Shown here in pieces: positions 16,642-26,146 of a stretch of DNA of 64,000 bases. This DNA is from Bacteroidales bacterium (GTDB lineage Bacteria; Bacteroidota; Bacteroidia; Bacteroidales; P3), in NCBI GenBank assembly GCA_031263015.1, contig JAISGN010000012.1, positions 1 through 64,000 on the forward strand. The letters are read 5' to 3'. Made by a program: the position numbers and the translations under genes. Every line of letters begins with the position of its first letter. Positions within the stretch are counted from its first letter, which is position 1. The notes below the pieces were generated by a model. It ran no database searches. It saw nothing but the letters and a program-made list of their open reading frames with translations, and was not told where the DNA came from.

Positions 16642-19632
16642 ATGAACAAGAACGAAAAGGCGTTAAAGCAGTTATCAGGGCGTCTTCATTCGCCTTTGTT
16701 GTGGGATAAAGCCACAAGAATAGCCTATTCTACCGATGCGTCGGCGTATGCTGAGATGCCGCTTGCCGTATGCCTCATTAAAGATGAACGGGATTTGCCC
16801 GTATTGATTGATTTTGCCAAAAAACATAACACAACTCTCATTCCGCGTTCGGCAGGCACGTCTTTAGCCGGACAGGTTGTAGGTTCGGGGATTGTGATTG
16901 ACGTTTCACGCTATTGGAACAAGATTTTGGAAATAAATGAGCAAGAAAGATGGGTGCGCCTTCAACCCGGCGTTGTTTTAGATGAACTTAACGCAGCCTT
17001 AAAGCCCTATTCATTGTTTTTTTCTCCCGAAACATCTACTTCCAACCGCTGTTGTGTAGGCGGAATGTTCGGAAACAATTCTTGCGGGTCTCATTCCCTG
17101 ATTTACGGCTCAACGAGGCAGCACGTTTTAGAAGCAAAGGTCATTCTGTCTAATGGTTGCAAAGCGACATTCTCAAACAAAATGACCATTGATGCCAAAG
17201 ATAAAACCGACCAAAGCCTGCAACAGGTCATTCTTCGCTACATTGCCGAACTTTATACAAGAGAAGATACTCGCCAACTCTTGGAGCGCAACTTTCCGAG
17301 CAAGGATGTTACCCGCAGAAACAACGGATATGCTCTTGATGCCTTGATTAATGAAGACGGAACATTGAATCCCATAGCCCTTCTTTGCGGAAGCGAGGGT
17401 ACATTGGCTTTTACAACCGAGTTACGCTTGGATTTGCAGCCTCTTCCAGCAAAAGAAAAGGCTCTTCTTTGCGTTCATTTTGATAAATTGCAGGATGCGT
17501 TGGAAGCAAACCTCATTGCACTGCAACATAACCCTGTTGCGATAGAACTTATTGACAGAAATATTGTTGAGGCTGCTGCAAGGAACATAACACAACGGCG
17601 TAATATGTTTTTTATTGAAGGTAAGCCGGAGGCAATACTTATCATTGAATTTTGCAAACCTACAACCGAAGAAATAGATGCTCAAATTGCCGAAACAACA
17701 GCAGCATTGAAGGCAGCGAACTTTGGTTATGCCGAGACGATTGTAAGAAATGAAGACATAAAACGCGTTTGGGATTTGCGCAAAGCAGGTCTTGGATTGC
17801 TGAGTAACGTTGTCGGCAGCCGCAAACCTGTTCCCGTCATTGAGGATACGGCGGTTGCTCCGTCTGTTTTGCCGCAATATATTGCCGAACACAAGGCTCT
17901 GCTTGATGAAATGGGGCTTTCCTGTGTTTATTATGCACATATATCGGTAGGGGAGTTGCATTTGCGTCCGGTTCTTGACCTTTCATCGGAAGAAGATGTC
18001 GTTAAATTTCGTCAGGTCGCTGATATGACGGCACGATTGGTGAAAAAATATCGCGGTTCGCTTAGCGGAGAACACGGAGACGGGCGTTTGCGGGGATGTT
18101 TCATACCTTTGATGTATGGAAACGCCGTTTATGAACTGATGAAGGCAATGAAAAATCTATGGGACCCTCATAACGTTTTCAACAAAGGAAAGATTATTGA
18201 TACGCCGTCAATGAATACGCATCTAAGGTCGCAATTCCTTTCTCCGAAACCTGACATCATTCATCCCGTACCTCAATTTAAGAAAACCTATTTTGATTTT
18301 GATTTTGCCGAAGGGCTTTTCAATAAAATAAGTCAATGCAACGGCTCGGCGGATTGCCGCAAAAGCACAATGTTCGGCGGTACTATGTGTCCGTCATTTC
18401 GTTCCTCGCATTCCGAACTTGACACTCCGCGAGCAAGAGCAAATATGCTTCGTGTGCTTTTGAGCGATAACAAAGATAAAAACCCGTTTGCATCAAAGGA
18501 AATCAAGCAAGTGCTTGATGAATGTTTGCTTTGCAAGGGCTGTAAGTCGGAATGCCCGTCCAATACCGATGTTGCGTTGCTCAAGATGGAGTTCTTGCAG
18601 CATTATTACAAGCATTACGGCTATCCTTTGCCCGTTCTGCTGATGAATGCCTTGACAACATTTCAGCGGATTGGCACTCTGTGTCCGTCAATCTACAATT
18701 GGTTTATGCAAAACAAGGCAACATCATACATTATTAAAGCAATAATGCATTTTCATCAGGAAAGAACGCTGCCCTTGCTGCATAAGAAATCTTTTATGTC
18801 GCAGTATAAAGCATTCATATCAGCGCATACCGCACCAAAGGCAGACAACAAGCCGGTGATATATCTTTTCGTTGATGAATTTACCCGTTTCCAGGATGCG
18901 AATATTGCTTTTGATGCCGTGAAACTTTTTTCCGCACTCGGCTATCGCGTTAATATCGCACCAATGAGCCAAAGCGGCAGAATAGCACTTAGCAAGGGTA
19001 TGGTAAAACGTGCCAAACGCATTGCCAAACGCAATATAAAAGCATTGGAACATCTCTTTGCTCAAGCGGATTCAAAGAATATTGTTGTTGTTGGCTTGGA
19101 ACCTTCAACCGTTCTCTCGTTCCGTGATGAGTATCCTTTGTTGTGCAGGAACGGACGCAAACTTCCGCAATCGCAAATCCTGCTTTATGATGAGTTTATA
19201 AGCAATGAAATTGACAAAGGCAACATTAACAGCGAGCAATTCAGCAATCAGTCTATGGAAATAATGCTTCATTGCCATTGTCAGCAGAAATCGCTTATCG
19301 GAAGTCAATTCACGGAAAAATGTTTGGGGCTTTTGTCGGGTGCAAACCTGCAAACAATTGATGCGGGTTGCTGTGGGATGGCAGGGAGTTTTGGTTACGA
19401 CAAACGGAACTTTGAACGTAGCAAAGCCATCGCTCATTCGGTCTTGATACCAACCCTTTGCAGTGCGTTGGAAGCCCATTCGGATGCGACAAAACCTGCT
19501 TATGTTGCGGCTGTAGGCACATCCTGCCGCGAGCAAATCAATCATTGGCTGCCTCAATCAAACATTTACGGCGTCAAAGCACCGATTCTTCATCCTATCT
19601 CTTTGCTTTCTATGCACATACGTATGTCTTAA
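16642..19632 (+). CDS. FAD-linked oxidase fused to Fe-S/CCG domain (D-lactate/glycolate dehydrogenase-like)
   Basis: A 996-residue fusion of a GlcD-like and a GlcF-like half. The N-terminal FAD_binding_4 domain shows RSAGTSLAGQVVGSG and CVGGMFGNNSCG, and the FAD-oxidase C domain shows SLSGEHGDGRLRG near residue 480. The second half has ferredoxin-type cysteine motifs (CNGSADCRKS..GGTMCPSF and CLLCKGCKSECP near 630-640) and a CCG-type motif (DAGCCGMAGSFG near 910). Relatives oxidise D-2-hydroxyacids such as D-lactate or glycolate and pass electrons to the membrane quinone pool. The substrate is undetermined. No promoter box is obvious in the 58-bp gap upstream, so it may be transcribed with the preceding pair. 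Confidence 0.88.
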   Translation: MNKNEKALKQLSGRLHSPLLWDKATRIAYSTDASAYAEMPLAVCLIKDERDLPVLIDFAKKHNTTLIPRSAGTSLAGQVVGSGIVIDVSRYWNKILEINEQERWVRLQPGVVLDELNAALKPYSLFFSPETSTSNRCCVGGMFGNNSCGSHSLIYGSTRQHVLEAKVILSNGCKATFSNKMTIDAKDKTDQSLQQVILRYIAELYTREDTRQLLERNFPSKDVTRRNNGYALDALINEDGTLNPIALLCGSEGTLAFTTELRLDLQPLPAKEKALLCVHFDKLQDALEANLIALQHNPVAIELIDRNIVEAAARNITQRRNMFFIEGKPEAILIIEFCKPTTEEIDAQIAETTAALKAANFGYAETIVRNEDIKRVWDLRKAGLGLLSNVVGSRKPVPVIEDTAVAPSVLPQYIAEHKALLDEMGLSCVYYAHISVGELHLRPVLDLSSEEDVVKFRQVADMTARLVKKYRGSLSGEHGDGRLRGCFIPLMYGNAVYELMKAMKNLWDPHNVFNKGKIIDTPSMNTHLRSQFLSPKPDIIHPVPQFKKTYFDFDFAEGLFNKISQCNGSADCRKSTMFGGTMCPSFRSSHSELDTPRARANMLRVLLSDNKDKNPFASKEIKQVLDECLLCKGCKSECPSNTDVALLKMEFLQHYYKHYGYPLPVLLMNALTTFQRIGTLCPSIYNWFMQNKATSYIIKAIMHFHQERTLPLLHKKSFMSQYKAFISAHTAPKADNKPVIYLFVDEFTRFQDANIAFDAVKLFSALGYRVNIAPMSQSGRIALSKGMVKRAKRIAKRNIKALEHLFAQADSKNIVVVGLEPSTVLSFRDEYPLLCRNGRKLPQSQILLYDEFISNEIDKGNINSEQFSNQSMEIMLHCHCQQKSLIGSQFTEKCLGLLSGANLQTIDAGCCGMAGSFGYDKRNFERSKAIAHSVLIPTLCSALEAHSDATKPAYVAAVGTSCREQINHWLPQSNIYGVKAPILHPISLLSMHIRMS

Positions 19633-19681
19633 AAACATAGACAGCCGTTCCGATAATCTTATCTCTCCTTAGGCAAAAATG

Positions 19682-19786
19682 AAACAGCCTTTGGTGAAAA
19701 TAAAACAGCGTTTCATTTTTCTAAAACAGCCTTTCGTGCGAACGAAACAGCCTTTTAGAATAATGAAATGTCGGTGCGGCACGCAC
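19682..19786. repeat. 21-bp modular array, 5 units including a GTGCGGCACGCAC module
   Basis: Modules start at 19682, 19703, 19724, 19745 and 19766. Four have AAACAGCSTTT-type cores (AAACAGCCTTT, AAACAGCGTTT, AAACAGCCTTT, AAACAGCCTTT). The fifth keeps exactly the same phase but carries AAATGTCGGTG and then CGGCACGCAC, the second word family. This shows that the two word families belong to one periodic system. The array occupies most of the gap between the FAD/Fe-S gene and the C69 dipeptidase promoter. Confidence 0.95.
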
Positions 19787-19816
19787 AAACGATGTTTGAG
19801 ATAAATAAAATAATTG

Positions 19817-19824
19817 TATCTTTG
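19817..19824 (+). promoter_or_regulatory. Putative promoter (-7 and -33) for the C69 dipeptidase operon
   Basis: TATCTTTG matches TAnnTTTG. A TTTG at 19795-19798, 18 bp upstream, fits a -33 element. The start codon of the dipeptidase gene lies 58 bp downstream. Confidence 0.75.
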
Positions 19825-19882
19825 CACCTTATTAAGTTTTGACCGAATAAAATAAAGATTAACATAATTAAAATAGCAAGCA

Positions 19883-21640
19883 ATGAACAAGAAGATTGGT
19901 TTCGCCGCGATGGCGTTTTGTTTGTTTGCCGGCAATATTGCTTTTGCCTGCACGAACTTTCTTATAACAAAAGGAGCATCAAAAGACGGCTCAACGATGA
20001 TTACTTACGCTGCCGATTCTCATACTTTGTACGGAGAATTGTATTATAACAGAGCAGCCAAATATCCTGCCGGCACAATGATACAGGTTGTTGATTGGGA
20101 CAGCGGAAGACCCCTTGTACGGATACCGCAAGTCGCTCAAACATATACAACTGTCGGCAATATGAATGAATGGGGGCTGGCAATAGGAGAAACAACCTAT
20201 GGCGGCAGATCTGAATTGGAAGATACGATGCCGGGTATTGATTACGGCTCTCTTATCTATATTTCTTTGCAACGCAGTAAGAATGCGCGCGAAGCAATAA
20301 AATGCATCACCGAATTGATGTCTCAGTATGGTTATGCCTCATCAGGGGAAAGTTTTTCAATATCCGACCCCGATGAAGTTTGGATTCTGGAACTTATTGG
20401 CAAGGGTGCGCCGGTTCTTGACAAGAAAGGTAAGGTTGATAAGAGATGGAAGCGCGGTGCGGTTTGGGTTGCAAGGCGTATTCCTGACGGATACATCAGC
20501 GGACACGCAAATCACGCCCGCATTACGCAGTTTCCTCAATACAAAAAAGGCTCTTACACCAGCATAAGCTCAAAACAGATTAACGAAATCTTTCGTCCCG
20601 AAGTTGAAGTGGTGTATTCGGAAGATGTTATCACATTCGCACGTTTGAAGGGCTACTATAACGGCACTGATGCCGACTTTTCTTTCAGCGATACTTACGC
20701 TCCGTTGGATTTTTCCGCAGCACGCGGTTGCGAGGCAAGAGTCTATGCTGCTTTTTTGCGTTGTAATAAGTCTATGATTAAATATGAGAAGTATGCAATG
20801 GGCTATGATTTGGATACAAAGAGCAGAATGCCGCTTTGGATTAAGCCTGATGCTCAGTTAAGCGTACATGACGTTATGGAATTGATGAGAGACCACTATG
20901 AAGGCACGCCTATGGATATGACAAACGACCTTGGCGCCGGTCCTTTCAAATGTCCGTACCGTTGGAGACCGATGAACTGGTCTATAGACGGCAAAGAATA
21001 CATCCATGAGAGGGCTACATCTACTCAACAGACGGGATTCTCCTTTGTTACGCAGAGTCGCAGCTGGATGCCCAACCCTGCCAAAGGTATTCTTTGGTTC
21101 GGCGTTGATGATACTTACTCTACGGTTTATGTTCCTATGTATGGCTGCCTTAATGAGGTGCCTGAGTGTTTCAAAGAGGGCAACGGCAATATGACAACCT
21201 ACTCTCCGACATCTGCTTTTTGGTTATTTAATCAGGTTACCAACTTTGCATACAGCCGTTATTGCGATATGATTGTTGATATCCGCAAACGTCAGGGCGA
21301 ATTGGAGCATGGCTTCATCAAAGACGTGGAAAATTTTGACAAAACCTTACAAAGCATCAGCGATGAGACGAAAATACGCGACAATGCGACACAATTCTCC
21401 CTCAGAGCGGCAAGAAAAACTTTTGATACTTGGAAAGACCTTAGCCAATACTTGCTTGTGAAGTACATAGACGGCAATGTAAAGAAGGAAAAGGACGGAA
21501 AGTTTGAAGAAAGTCAATATCGCAAGGGACAGAGTGTCTTTCCAAGCCAGCCTTTGTACAGAAAAGAATGGTATGATATGATTATCAAAGACCATGGCAA
21601 GGTTATAGCGGTTCCGGAAGGCACAAAAAGCTCTCATTAA
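19883..21640 (+). CDS. Secreted C69 family dipeptidase
   Basis: A 585-residue protein of the Ntn-hydrolase dipeptidase family C69 (PepD-like). A signal-like N terminus (to IAFA) precedes CTNFLITKGAS; Cys23 is the expected N-terminal nucleophile exposed by processing. Other family features are YAADSHTLYGEL, GNMNEWGLAIGETTYGGR and MRDHYEGTPMDM. It cleaves dipeptides in the periplasm. It heads a tight four-gene run with a thioesterase, purN and a metallophosphoesterase (gaps of 19, 4 and 23 bp), and has its own promoter. Confidence 0.92.
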   Translation: MNKKIGFAAMAFCLFAGNIAFACTNFLITKGASKDGSTMITYAADSHTLYGELYYNRAAKYPAGTMIQVVDWDSGRPLVRIPQVAQTYTTVGNMNEWGLAIGETTYGGRSELEDTMPGIDYGSLIYISLQRSKNAREAIKCITELMSQYGYASSGESFSISDPDEVWILELIGKGAPVLDKKGKVDKRWKRGAVWVARRIPDGYISGHANHARITQFPQYKKGSYTSISSKQINEIFRPEVEVVYSEDVITFARLKGYYNGTDADFSFSDTYAPLDFSAARGCEARVYAAFLRCNKSMIKYEKYAMGYDLDTKSRMPLWIKPDAQLSVHDVMELMRDHYEGTPMDMTNDLGAGPFKCPYRWRPMNWSIDGKEYIHERATSTQQTGFSFVTQSRSWMPNPAKGILWFGVDDTYSTVYVPMYGCLNEVPECFKEGNGNMTTYSPTSAFWLFNQVTNFAYSRYCDMIVDIRKRQGELEHGFIKDVENFDKTLQSISDETKIRDNATQFSLRAARKTFDTWKDLSQYLLVKYIDGNVKKEKDGKFEESQYRKGQSVFPSQPLYRKEWYDMIIKDHGKVIAVPEGTKSSH

Positions 21641-21659
21641 CAGATTACAGCACGGCAAA

Positions 21660-22040
21660 ATGACATTTGACATACCGCAAGGCTTGGAAAACCGCCTTGA
21701 AACAATGGTTGATGCGGCGAAAACGGCGGAAGCAGTCGGCTCAGGCTTGCTTCCCGTTTTCGCAACGCCGTCAATGATAGCCCTGATGGAAGAAACGGCT
21801 CACAGAAGTGTCGCTTCATACATCCCCAACGGCTCTACAACGGTCGGAATCCTCATAAACATACAGCATATTAAGCCAACGGCGCTCGGAAAGAAGGTTT
21901 TCTGCATCTCCAAACTTGATAAAACGGACGGCAGACGGCTTTTCTTCTCCGTAGAAGCCTATGATGAGGACGGCAAAATAGGTTTCGGCACTCACGAACG
22001 CTCTATCGTGGATACCGAACGCTTTATGGCAAAACTCTAA
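21660..22040 (+). CDS. Hotdog-fold thioesterase, fluoroacetyl-CoA thioesterase (FlK)-like
   Basis: A 126-residue single hotdog domain. The stretch FATPSMIALMEETAHRS followed by STTVGILINIQHIKPT and FGTHERSIV is characteristic of FlK-like thioesterases, which hydrolyse small acyl-CoA thioesters. The family Glu (in LMEE) and His (in QHIKPT) are present. The physiological substrate is unknown; most relatives are not fluoroacetate-specific. It sits 19 bp after the dipeptidase gene and 4 bp before purN. Confidence 0.82.
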   Translation: MTFDIPQGLENRLETMVDAAKTAEAVGSGLLPVFATPSMIALMEETAHRSVASYIPNGSTTVGILINIQHIKPTALGKKVFCISKLDKTDGRRLFFSVEAYDEDGKIGFGTHERSIVDTERFMAKL

Positions 22041-22044
22041 TCCG

Positions 22045-22614
22045 ATGATACGACTGGCACTCTTGGCTTCGGGCAACGGAAGCAATGTTCAGCAGATTGC
22101 AGAGTTCTTTTTGGACAAACCGCAATTTGAAATCGCTGTGGTGATAGTAAATAAGGCGGATGCTTTTGTTCGCAAGCGCGCCGCCAATCTTGGTTTGGAA
22201 TGTCTGTTGATTGAGAACAGGGAATTTTTATCAACCAACGCCGCACTCAAAGCCTTAGAGGACAGGAATATTGATTGGATTGTGCTTGCGGGATTCCTGC
22301 TTCGTGTTCCTGAAACCATCATTCGCCGCTATGAAAACAGGATTCTCAACATCCATCCCGCACTTCTGCCTGCTTATGGCGGAAAAGGAATGTACGGAAT
22401 GAACGTTCATCAGGCTGTTGTCGGCAATCACGAGAACAAAAGCGGCATTAGCATTCATCTTGTCAATGAAGAATACGACAAGGGCAGGATTCTGTTTCAG
22501 GCAACCTGCTATCTGACCGACAAAGAGACGCCCGAAACTTTGGCAACCAAGATTCACGCCCTTGAAAAGACCTATTTCCCATCCGTAATAGCCTCTGCCT
22601 GTTTGCAAATCTGA
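22045..22614 (+). CDS. purN: Phosphoribosylglycinamide formyltransferase
   Basis: A 189-residue folate-dependent GAR transformylase, the third step of purine synthesis. The N terminus LALLASGNGSNVQQI is the nucleotide-binding GSN segment; VLAGFLLRVP and NIHPALLPAYGGKGMYG contain the catalytic Asn-His region, and GISIHLVNEEYDKGRI follows. The length is normal. It lies 4 bp after the thioesterase gene and 23 bp before the phosphoesterase gene. Confidence 0.95.
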   Translation: MIRLALLASGNGSNVQQIAEFFLDKPQFEIAVVIVNKADAFVRKRAANLGLECLLIENREFLSTNAALKALEDRNIDWIVLAGFLLRVPETIIRRYENRILNIHPALLPAYGGKGMYGMNVHQAVVGNHENKSGISIHLVNEEYDKGRILFQATCYLTDKETPETLATKIHALEKTYFPSVIASACLQI

Positions 22615-22637
22615 TTTTAATACTACCTGATTTGCTT

Positions 22638-23750
22638 ATGTTCTTCATCATCGCTCTTTTGATTTATTTAATTGCAAATGCCTACGTCATAATACGGGCT
22701 TTGGCGGTAATTCCAACGGGCTTTGCGGCTCTTAAAACCTGCTTTGCCGTCATCCTTATCCTGTTAGCACTCTCGTTTATCGTCTCCATGCTGCCGCAAA
22801 CCGAGAAAATATGCCCCCAATGTTTGAAAATACTGCAACCAATCGGCTCTACGTGGCTTTTTTCGTTGCTTTACATAGTGCCGACTTTGATTCTGATAGA
22901 CATAATCCGCATTCTGAACCGCTATCTTCATTTTCTGCCGTTTTTAAATACGCATTCGCAGGCGGCGGGCTTGATAACGGCGGCGGCAATCGTTGTTTCG
23001 CTCATCTGCATCTTCGCTCTGGGCTACGCAAAGTTCAATAAGCCGTCCGTTGTTGAACTAAAAATCCATTCAAACAAGGATACAGCACGCTTTCCTCGCA
23101 TTTTAGCGGCATCCGACCTTCATTTCGGCTACATATTGTCAGCGAAGAGGGCGGAGGAATTTGTTAATATCATCAACGAACAGCGTCCTGACGTGGTATT
23201 GCTTTGCGGCGACATCTTCGACCGAAGTCTTAAACCGGTGGAAGCAGCAAACATTCCCGCCATCCTTCGTAAAATCAATGCTCCTTTGGGCACATACGCC
23301 GTTTTTGGCAACCATGAATACTATGGAAACCCCTCTCGTGCGGCTCAATTGCTCAAAGACGCCGGCATAACCCTCTTACGCGATTCTGTTGTGAAGATTA
23401 CCGACGACATTTGCCTCGTAGGGCGGGACGATAAGACCAATCCGCAACGCCAAAACCTCGCAAGGCTTACCGCCGATGTTGATAAGAGCAACTTTATTAT
23501 CGTCCTTGACCACCAGCCTTCCAACCTTCACGAAGCCCAAACCTCACAAGCCGACCTCCAATTGAGCGGACACACGCACGATGGTCAGATTTTCCCCATC
23601 AATCTCTTGACTCGCAGGCTCTATGAGCAGTCTTACGGCTACTATTGCAAAGGACTGACGCAGTATTACATCACTTCGGGGCTCGGACTCTGGGGTTCGC
23701 CGTATCGGATTGGGACTCGGTCGGAAGTAGTCCTGATTACCAAGCAATAA
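22638..23750 (+). CDS. Membrane-anchored calcineurin-like metallophosphoesterase (YkuE/YaeI-like)
   Basis: A 370-residue protein. Four or so N-terminal hydrophobic segments (about residues 1-140) are followed by a metallophosphoesterase domain with the full set of metal ligands: ASDLHFG, GDIFDR, GNHEYYG, LDHQPSN and SGHTHDGQIFP. Relatives such as YkuE and YaeI act on the cell envelope, for example on lipid-linked substrates. The start at ATG 22638 is preferred over a TTG two codons upstream. It is the last gene of the dipeptidase operon, and no terminator is evident before the long repeat region. Confidence 0.9.
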   Translation: MFFIIALLIYLIANAYVIIRALAVIPTGFAALKTCFAVILILLALSFIVSMLPQTEKICPQCLKILQPIGSTWLFSLLYIVPTLILIDIIRILNRYLHFLPFLNTHSQAAGLITAAAIVVSLICIFALGYAKFNKPSVVELKIHSNKDTARFPRILAASDLHFGYILSAKRAEEFVNIINEQRPDVVLLCGDIFDRSLKPVEAANIPAILRKINAPLGTYAVFGNHEYYGNPSRAAQLLKDAGITLLRDSVVKITDDICLVGRDDKTNPQRQNLARLTADVDKSNFIIVLDHQPSNLHEAQTSQADLQLSGHTHDGQIFPINLLTRRLYEQSYGYYCKGLTQYYITSGLGLWGSPYRIGTRSEVVLITKQ

Positions 23751-23799
23751 AAGGTGCGAATACGGCACTGCAATCAACGAATACCGCAACAATCTTTGG

Positions 23800-24365
23800 T
23801 TCCAACGCCATCGAATCAAATAATGTCAGTGCGACACGCACATTCGTCTCATTTTTATCAAATCCAAATGTTAAGAAATTTTGTATAAATTCTTTGAAAT
23901 CTCGTTCCAACGCCCTAAAAAGTGCGAAAAACGGCATTTTTTTCAACTTTTATTCCCCCAAAATCAAGTTTTAATCATCCAAAATCAAATTTCGTTCATC
24001 CAGAATCAAATAAGGTTGGGTGAAACATCGTATGTTTTCGGGCAAAACATCGTATGTTTCCAGTCAAAACATCGTATGTTTCGGGTAGAAACATCGTATG
24101 TTTTGCTCATCCAAATCAAATTACAGATGAACGAAAGCAAGTCCTGAGGGATTAAAAGCAAGTTTTAGGTCGTTGGAAGTTCGTTTGATGGCGTTGGAGG
24201 TTCGTTTGATGGCGATATTGTTTGAAAATAGGGTCGTATTGTTAAATTTTTTAACATTTGAAGGGCGTTTTGTTGGGCTGAAACCTCATTTGTGGGCGTT
24301 GGAACGAAATAAGGGGGGTTTGAAGGCTCTTTTTGATGCGTTGTGTTAAAAAAGTGTTAAAGCGA
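23800..24365. repeat. Large 21/22-bp modular intergenic array
   Basis: From 23800 the sequence can be read as consecutive 21-bp modules, for example starts at 23800, 23821 (TAATGTCAGTGCG word), 23842, 23863, 23884 and 23905 (TTCCAACGCC again), then AAAATCAA words at 23960, 23981 and 24002. A 22-bp sub-array follows, and after 24156 come 21-bp modules built on AAGCAAGTTTT, AAGTTCGTTTG and AGGTTCGTTTG. The word order differs from other loci but the period is kept. No gene is supported in the 772-bp gap 23751-24522; open frames across it are 7-codon periodic artefacts. Confidence 0.85.
24023..24103. repeat. Four direct copies of AAACATCGTATGTTT at 22-bp spacing
   Basis: The 15-bp word AAACATCGTATGTTT starts at 24023, 24045, 24067 and 24089, each exactly 22 bp apart. 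Its AAACAT..ATGTTT arms form a short dyad. The four copies are perfect while the 7-bp spacers vary. Confidence 0.95.
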
Positions 24366-24487
24366 AACTTACATATTCCTCTCAAAAGTCTCGTTTCGGA
24401 TGCCCGTGAGAGGAATCTGTAATTTTGAAGCTAAACTTCAACATCAATACTATCAACTTTTGTTGCCGTTGTTTCTGAAAAAAATAT

Positions 24488-24495
24488 TACTTTTG
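24488..24495 (+). promoter_or_regulatory. Putative -7 promoter element for rnfDGE-gcvP
   Basis: TACTTTTG matches TAnnTTTG and ends 27 bp before the rnfD start at 24523. It places transcription initiation between the repeat array and rnfD, so no other rnf gene precedes rnfD in the transcript. Confidence 0.72.
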
Positions 24496-24522
24496 CAACA
24501 TCTAATAAAGTATTATTTAAAT

Positions 24523-25503
24523 ATGGCAATATTAACCGTCTCAGGCTCGCCGCATATTCAATCAACAATGACGACAAACAAGATTATGTGGTCGGTAGTC
24601 TTGGCTTTGATGCCCGCATGGCTTGTCGGAATATATTTTTTCGGGCTTGCCGCCCTTTATTTGACCGTTGTAACGGTGGCTTCGTGCGTTCTGTTTGAAT
24701 GGATTATCCAAAAATACCTGATGAAAGGGGCTTTGACGATAACCGATGGCTCTGCTGTGATAACGGGTCTTCTTTTGGCTTTCAACTTACCTGCGAATAC
24801 GCCGCTGTGGATTGCAATCATTGGTAGTTTAGTGGCGATTGGCGTCGGCAAGATGTCCTTTGGCGGTTTGGGAAAGAACGTTTTCAACCCCGCATTGGTC
24901 GGAAGAGTGTTTCTGTTTCTTTCATTCCCGACTTTTATAGCTGCTTCGCAATGGGTGATGCCTCATCCTATATTTGATATTCCTTCGCCTGACGCAATTA
25001 CTGGTGCGACTCCGCTGGCTATTATGAAGCAAGGCGGCAGTCTTCCCCCGATTTGGGATATGATTATGGGCGATAAAGCCGGTAGTTTCGGAGAAGTGTC
25101 CGCTATTGCATTGATTCTGGGCGGTCTTTTCTTACTTTACAGGCGTATAATCACGTGGCACAGCCCTGTTGCTTTCATCGGCTCGGCTGTTGTCTTCACT
25201 GCGATTCTTTGGATGGTAAATCCCGATAAGTTTTTCAACCCTCTGTATCATATCTTCTCAGGAGGATTGATGCTTGGGGCGTTATTCATGGCTACGGATA
25301 TGGTTACGACTCCCGTAACGGGCAAAGGTCAGATTATATTCGGATTAGGATGCGGTATTCTGACGATTGTGTTTCGTTGTTTCGGCTCTATGCCCGAAGG
25401 AGTCTCGTTTGCGATATTGATAATGAACGCTTGCACGCCTTTAATCAACAAATTTTCCAAACCAAAGAGGTTCGGCGTCCCTGCAAATCAAACAATAAAG
25501 TAA
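24523..25503 (+). CDS. rnfD: Rnf electron transport complex subunit D
   Basis: A 326-residue polytopic membrane protein of the RnfD/NqrB family. The start at ATG 24523 (MAILTVSGSPHIQSTMTTNKIM) matches the family N terminus; an upstream frame from 24400 runs through the promoter and is rejected. The flavin-attachment motif is ITGATPLA near residue 160, where the Thr is expected to carry covalent FMN. Rnf complexes couple ferredoxin:NAD electron transfer to ion pumping across the cytoplasmic membrane. It is first in the rnfD-rnfG-rnfE run; rnfB and rnfC, which normally precede it, are absent here. Confidence 0.93.
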   Translation: MAILTVSGSPHIQSTMTTNKIMWSVVLALMPAWLVGIYFFGLAALYLTVVTVASCVLFEWIIQKYLMKGALTITDGSAVITGLLLAFNLPANTPLWIAIIGSLVAIGVGKMSFGGLGKNVFNPALVGRVFLFLSFPTFIAASQWVMPHPIFDIPSPDAITGATPLAIMKQGGSLPPIWDMIMGDKAGSFGEVSAIALILGGLFLLYRRIITWHSPVAFIGSAVVFTAILWMVNPDKFFNPLYHIFSGGLMLGALFMATDMVTTPVTGKGQIIFGLGCGILTIVFRCFGSMPEGVSFAILIMNACTPLINKFSKPKRFGVPANQTIK

Positions 25504-25505
25504 TT

Positions 25506-26108
25506 ATGGCAAAGTTAGAATCATCATTAAGAAATATGCTTTTGTCCTTAACTGCTATCTCTCTCGGGGCTTCTGCAATCCTGGCAGCGGGATATGCTAT
25601 TACGAAAGAGCCTATTGATAAGGCAGCCGCATTAAAGGAAGAGAAAGCGATAAAAGAAGTTTTGCCTGACGGGGTTTCAAGTATCGGCGAGGCGAAAGCA
25701 ATAAACATAGACGGCTTATCAGATTCCTTTCCTGTCTATCCTGCTTCAAAAGACGGGGAATTTGTTGGTGCTGCCGTGCAAACCTATTCCAATGAAGGCT
25801 ATAGCGGACGCATTACCATTATGGTGGGCTTTGACAGGAGCGGAAGCATCATTAATTATTCTGTTCTCTCCGCTGCCGAGACTCCGGGCTTAGGTGCGAA
25901 AGTTATTGATTGGTTTAAGAACGACCAAAAGCCGAAAGCCGACATCAGAGGCAAGAATCCGCAAGCCAAAAGGCTGTCGGTGTCAAAGGATGGGGGCGAA
26001 ATAGACGCTATAACAGCCTCAACGATTACTTCCCGAGCCTTTCTGCAAAGTATAAACAATGCTTATGAGGCGTTTGCCAAGTATAAAAAGGATAATAGCA
26101 TACAATAA
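25506..26108 (+). CDS. rnfG: Rnf electron transport complex subunit G
   Basis: A 200-residue protein with one N-terminal membrane anchor and a periplasmic FMN-binding domain. The domain shows AAETPGLGAK and the flavinylation motif DAITASTITSRA near residue 170, a variant of the common SGATxTS with the acceptor Thr kept. FMN is normally attached by ApbE, which is not encoded in this window. The length fits RnfG rather than the longer NqrC. It starts 2 bp after rnfD. Confidence 0.92.
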   Translation: MAKLESSLRNMLLSLTAISLGASAILAAGYAITKEPIDKAAALKEEKAIKEVLPDGVSSIGEAKAINIDGLSDSFPVYPASKDGEFVGAAVQTYSNEGYSGRITIMVGFDRSGSIINYSVLSAAETPGLGAKVIDWFKNDQKPKADIRGKNPQAKRLSVSKDGGEIDAITASTITSRAFLQSINNAYEAFAKYKKDNSIQ

Positions 26109-26146
26109 TATTATAGAAAGAGGATAAGAATAAAACAATTTGAGAA

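Noticed and set aside
19669-19953. Minus-strand open frame with KGCFVRTKGCFRKMKRCFIF repeats, and similar frames at 32983-33192 and 43261-43488
   Set aside because: These are translations of the 21-bp arrays (21 is a multiple of three). They overlap promoters or real genes and have no independent support.
24400-24522. Upstream extension of rnfD (start at 24400)
   Set aside because: The extension crosses the TACTTTTG box, is compositionally unlike RnfD, and the conserved N terminus begins at 24523.
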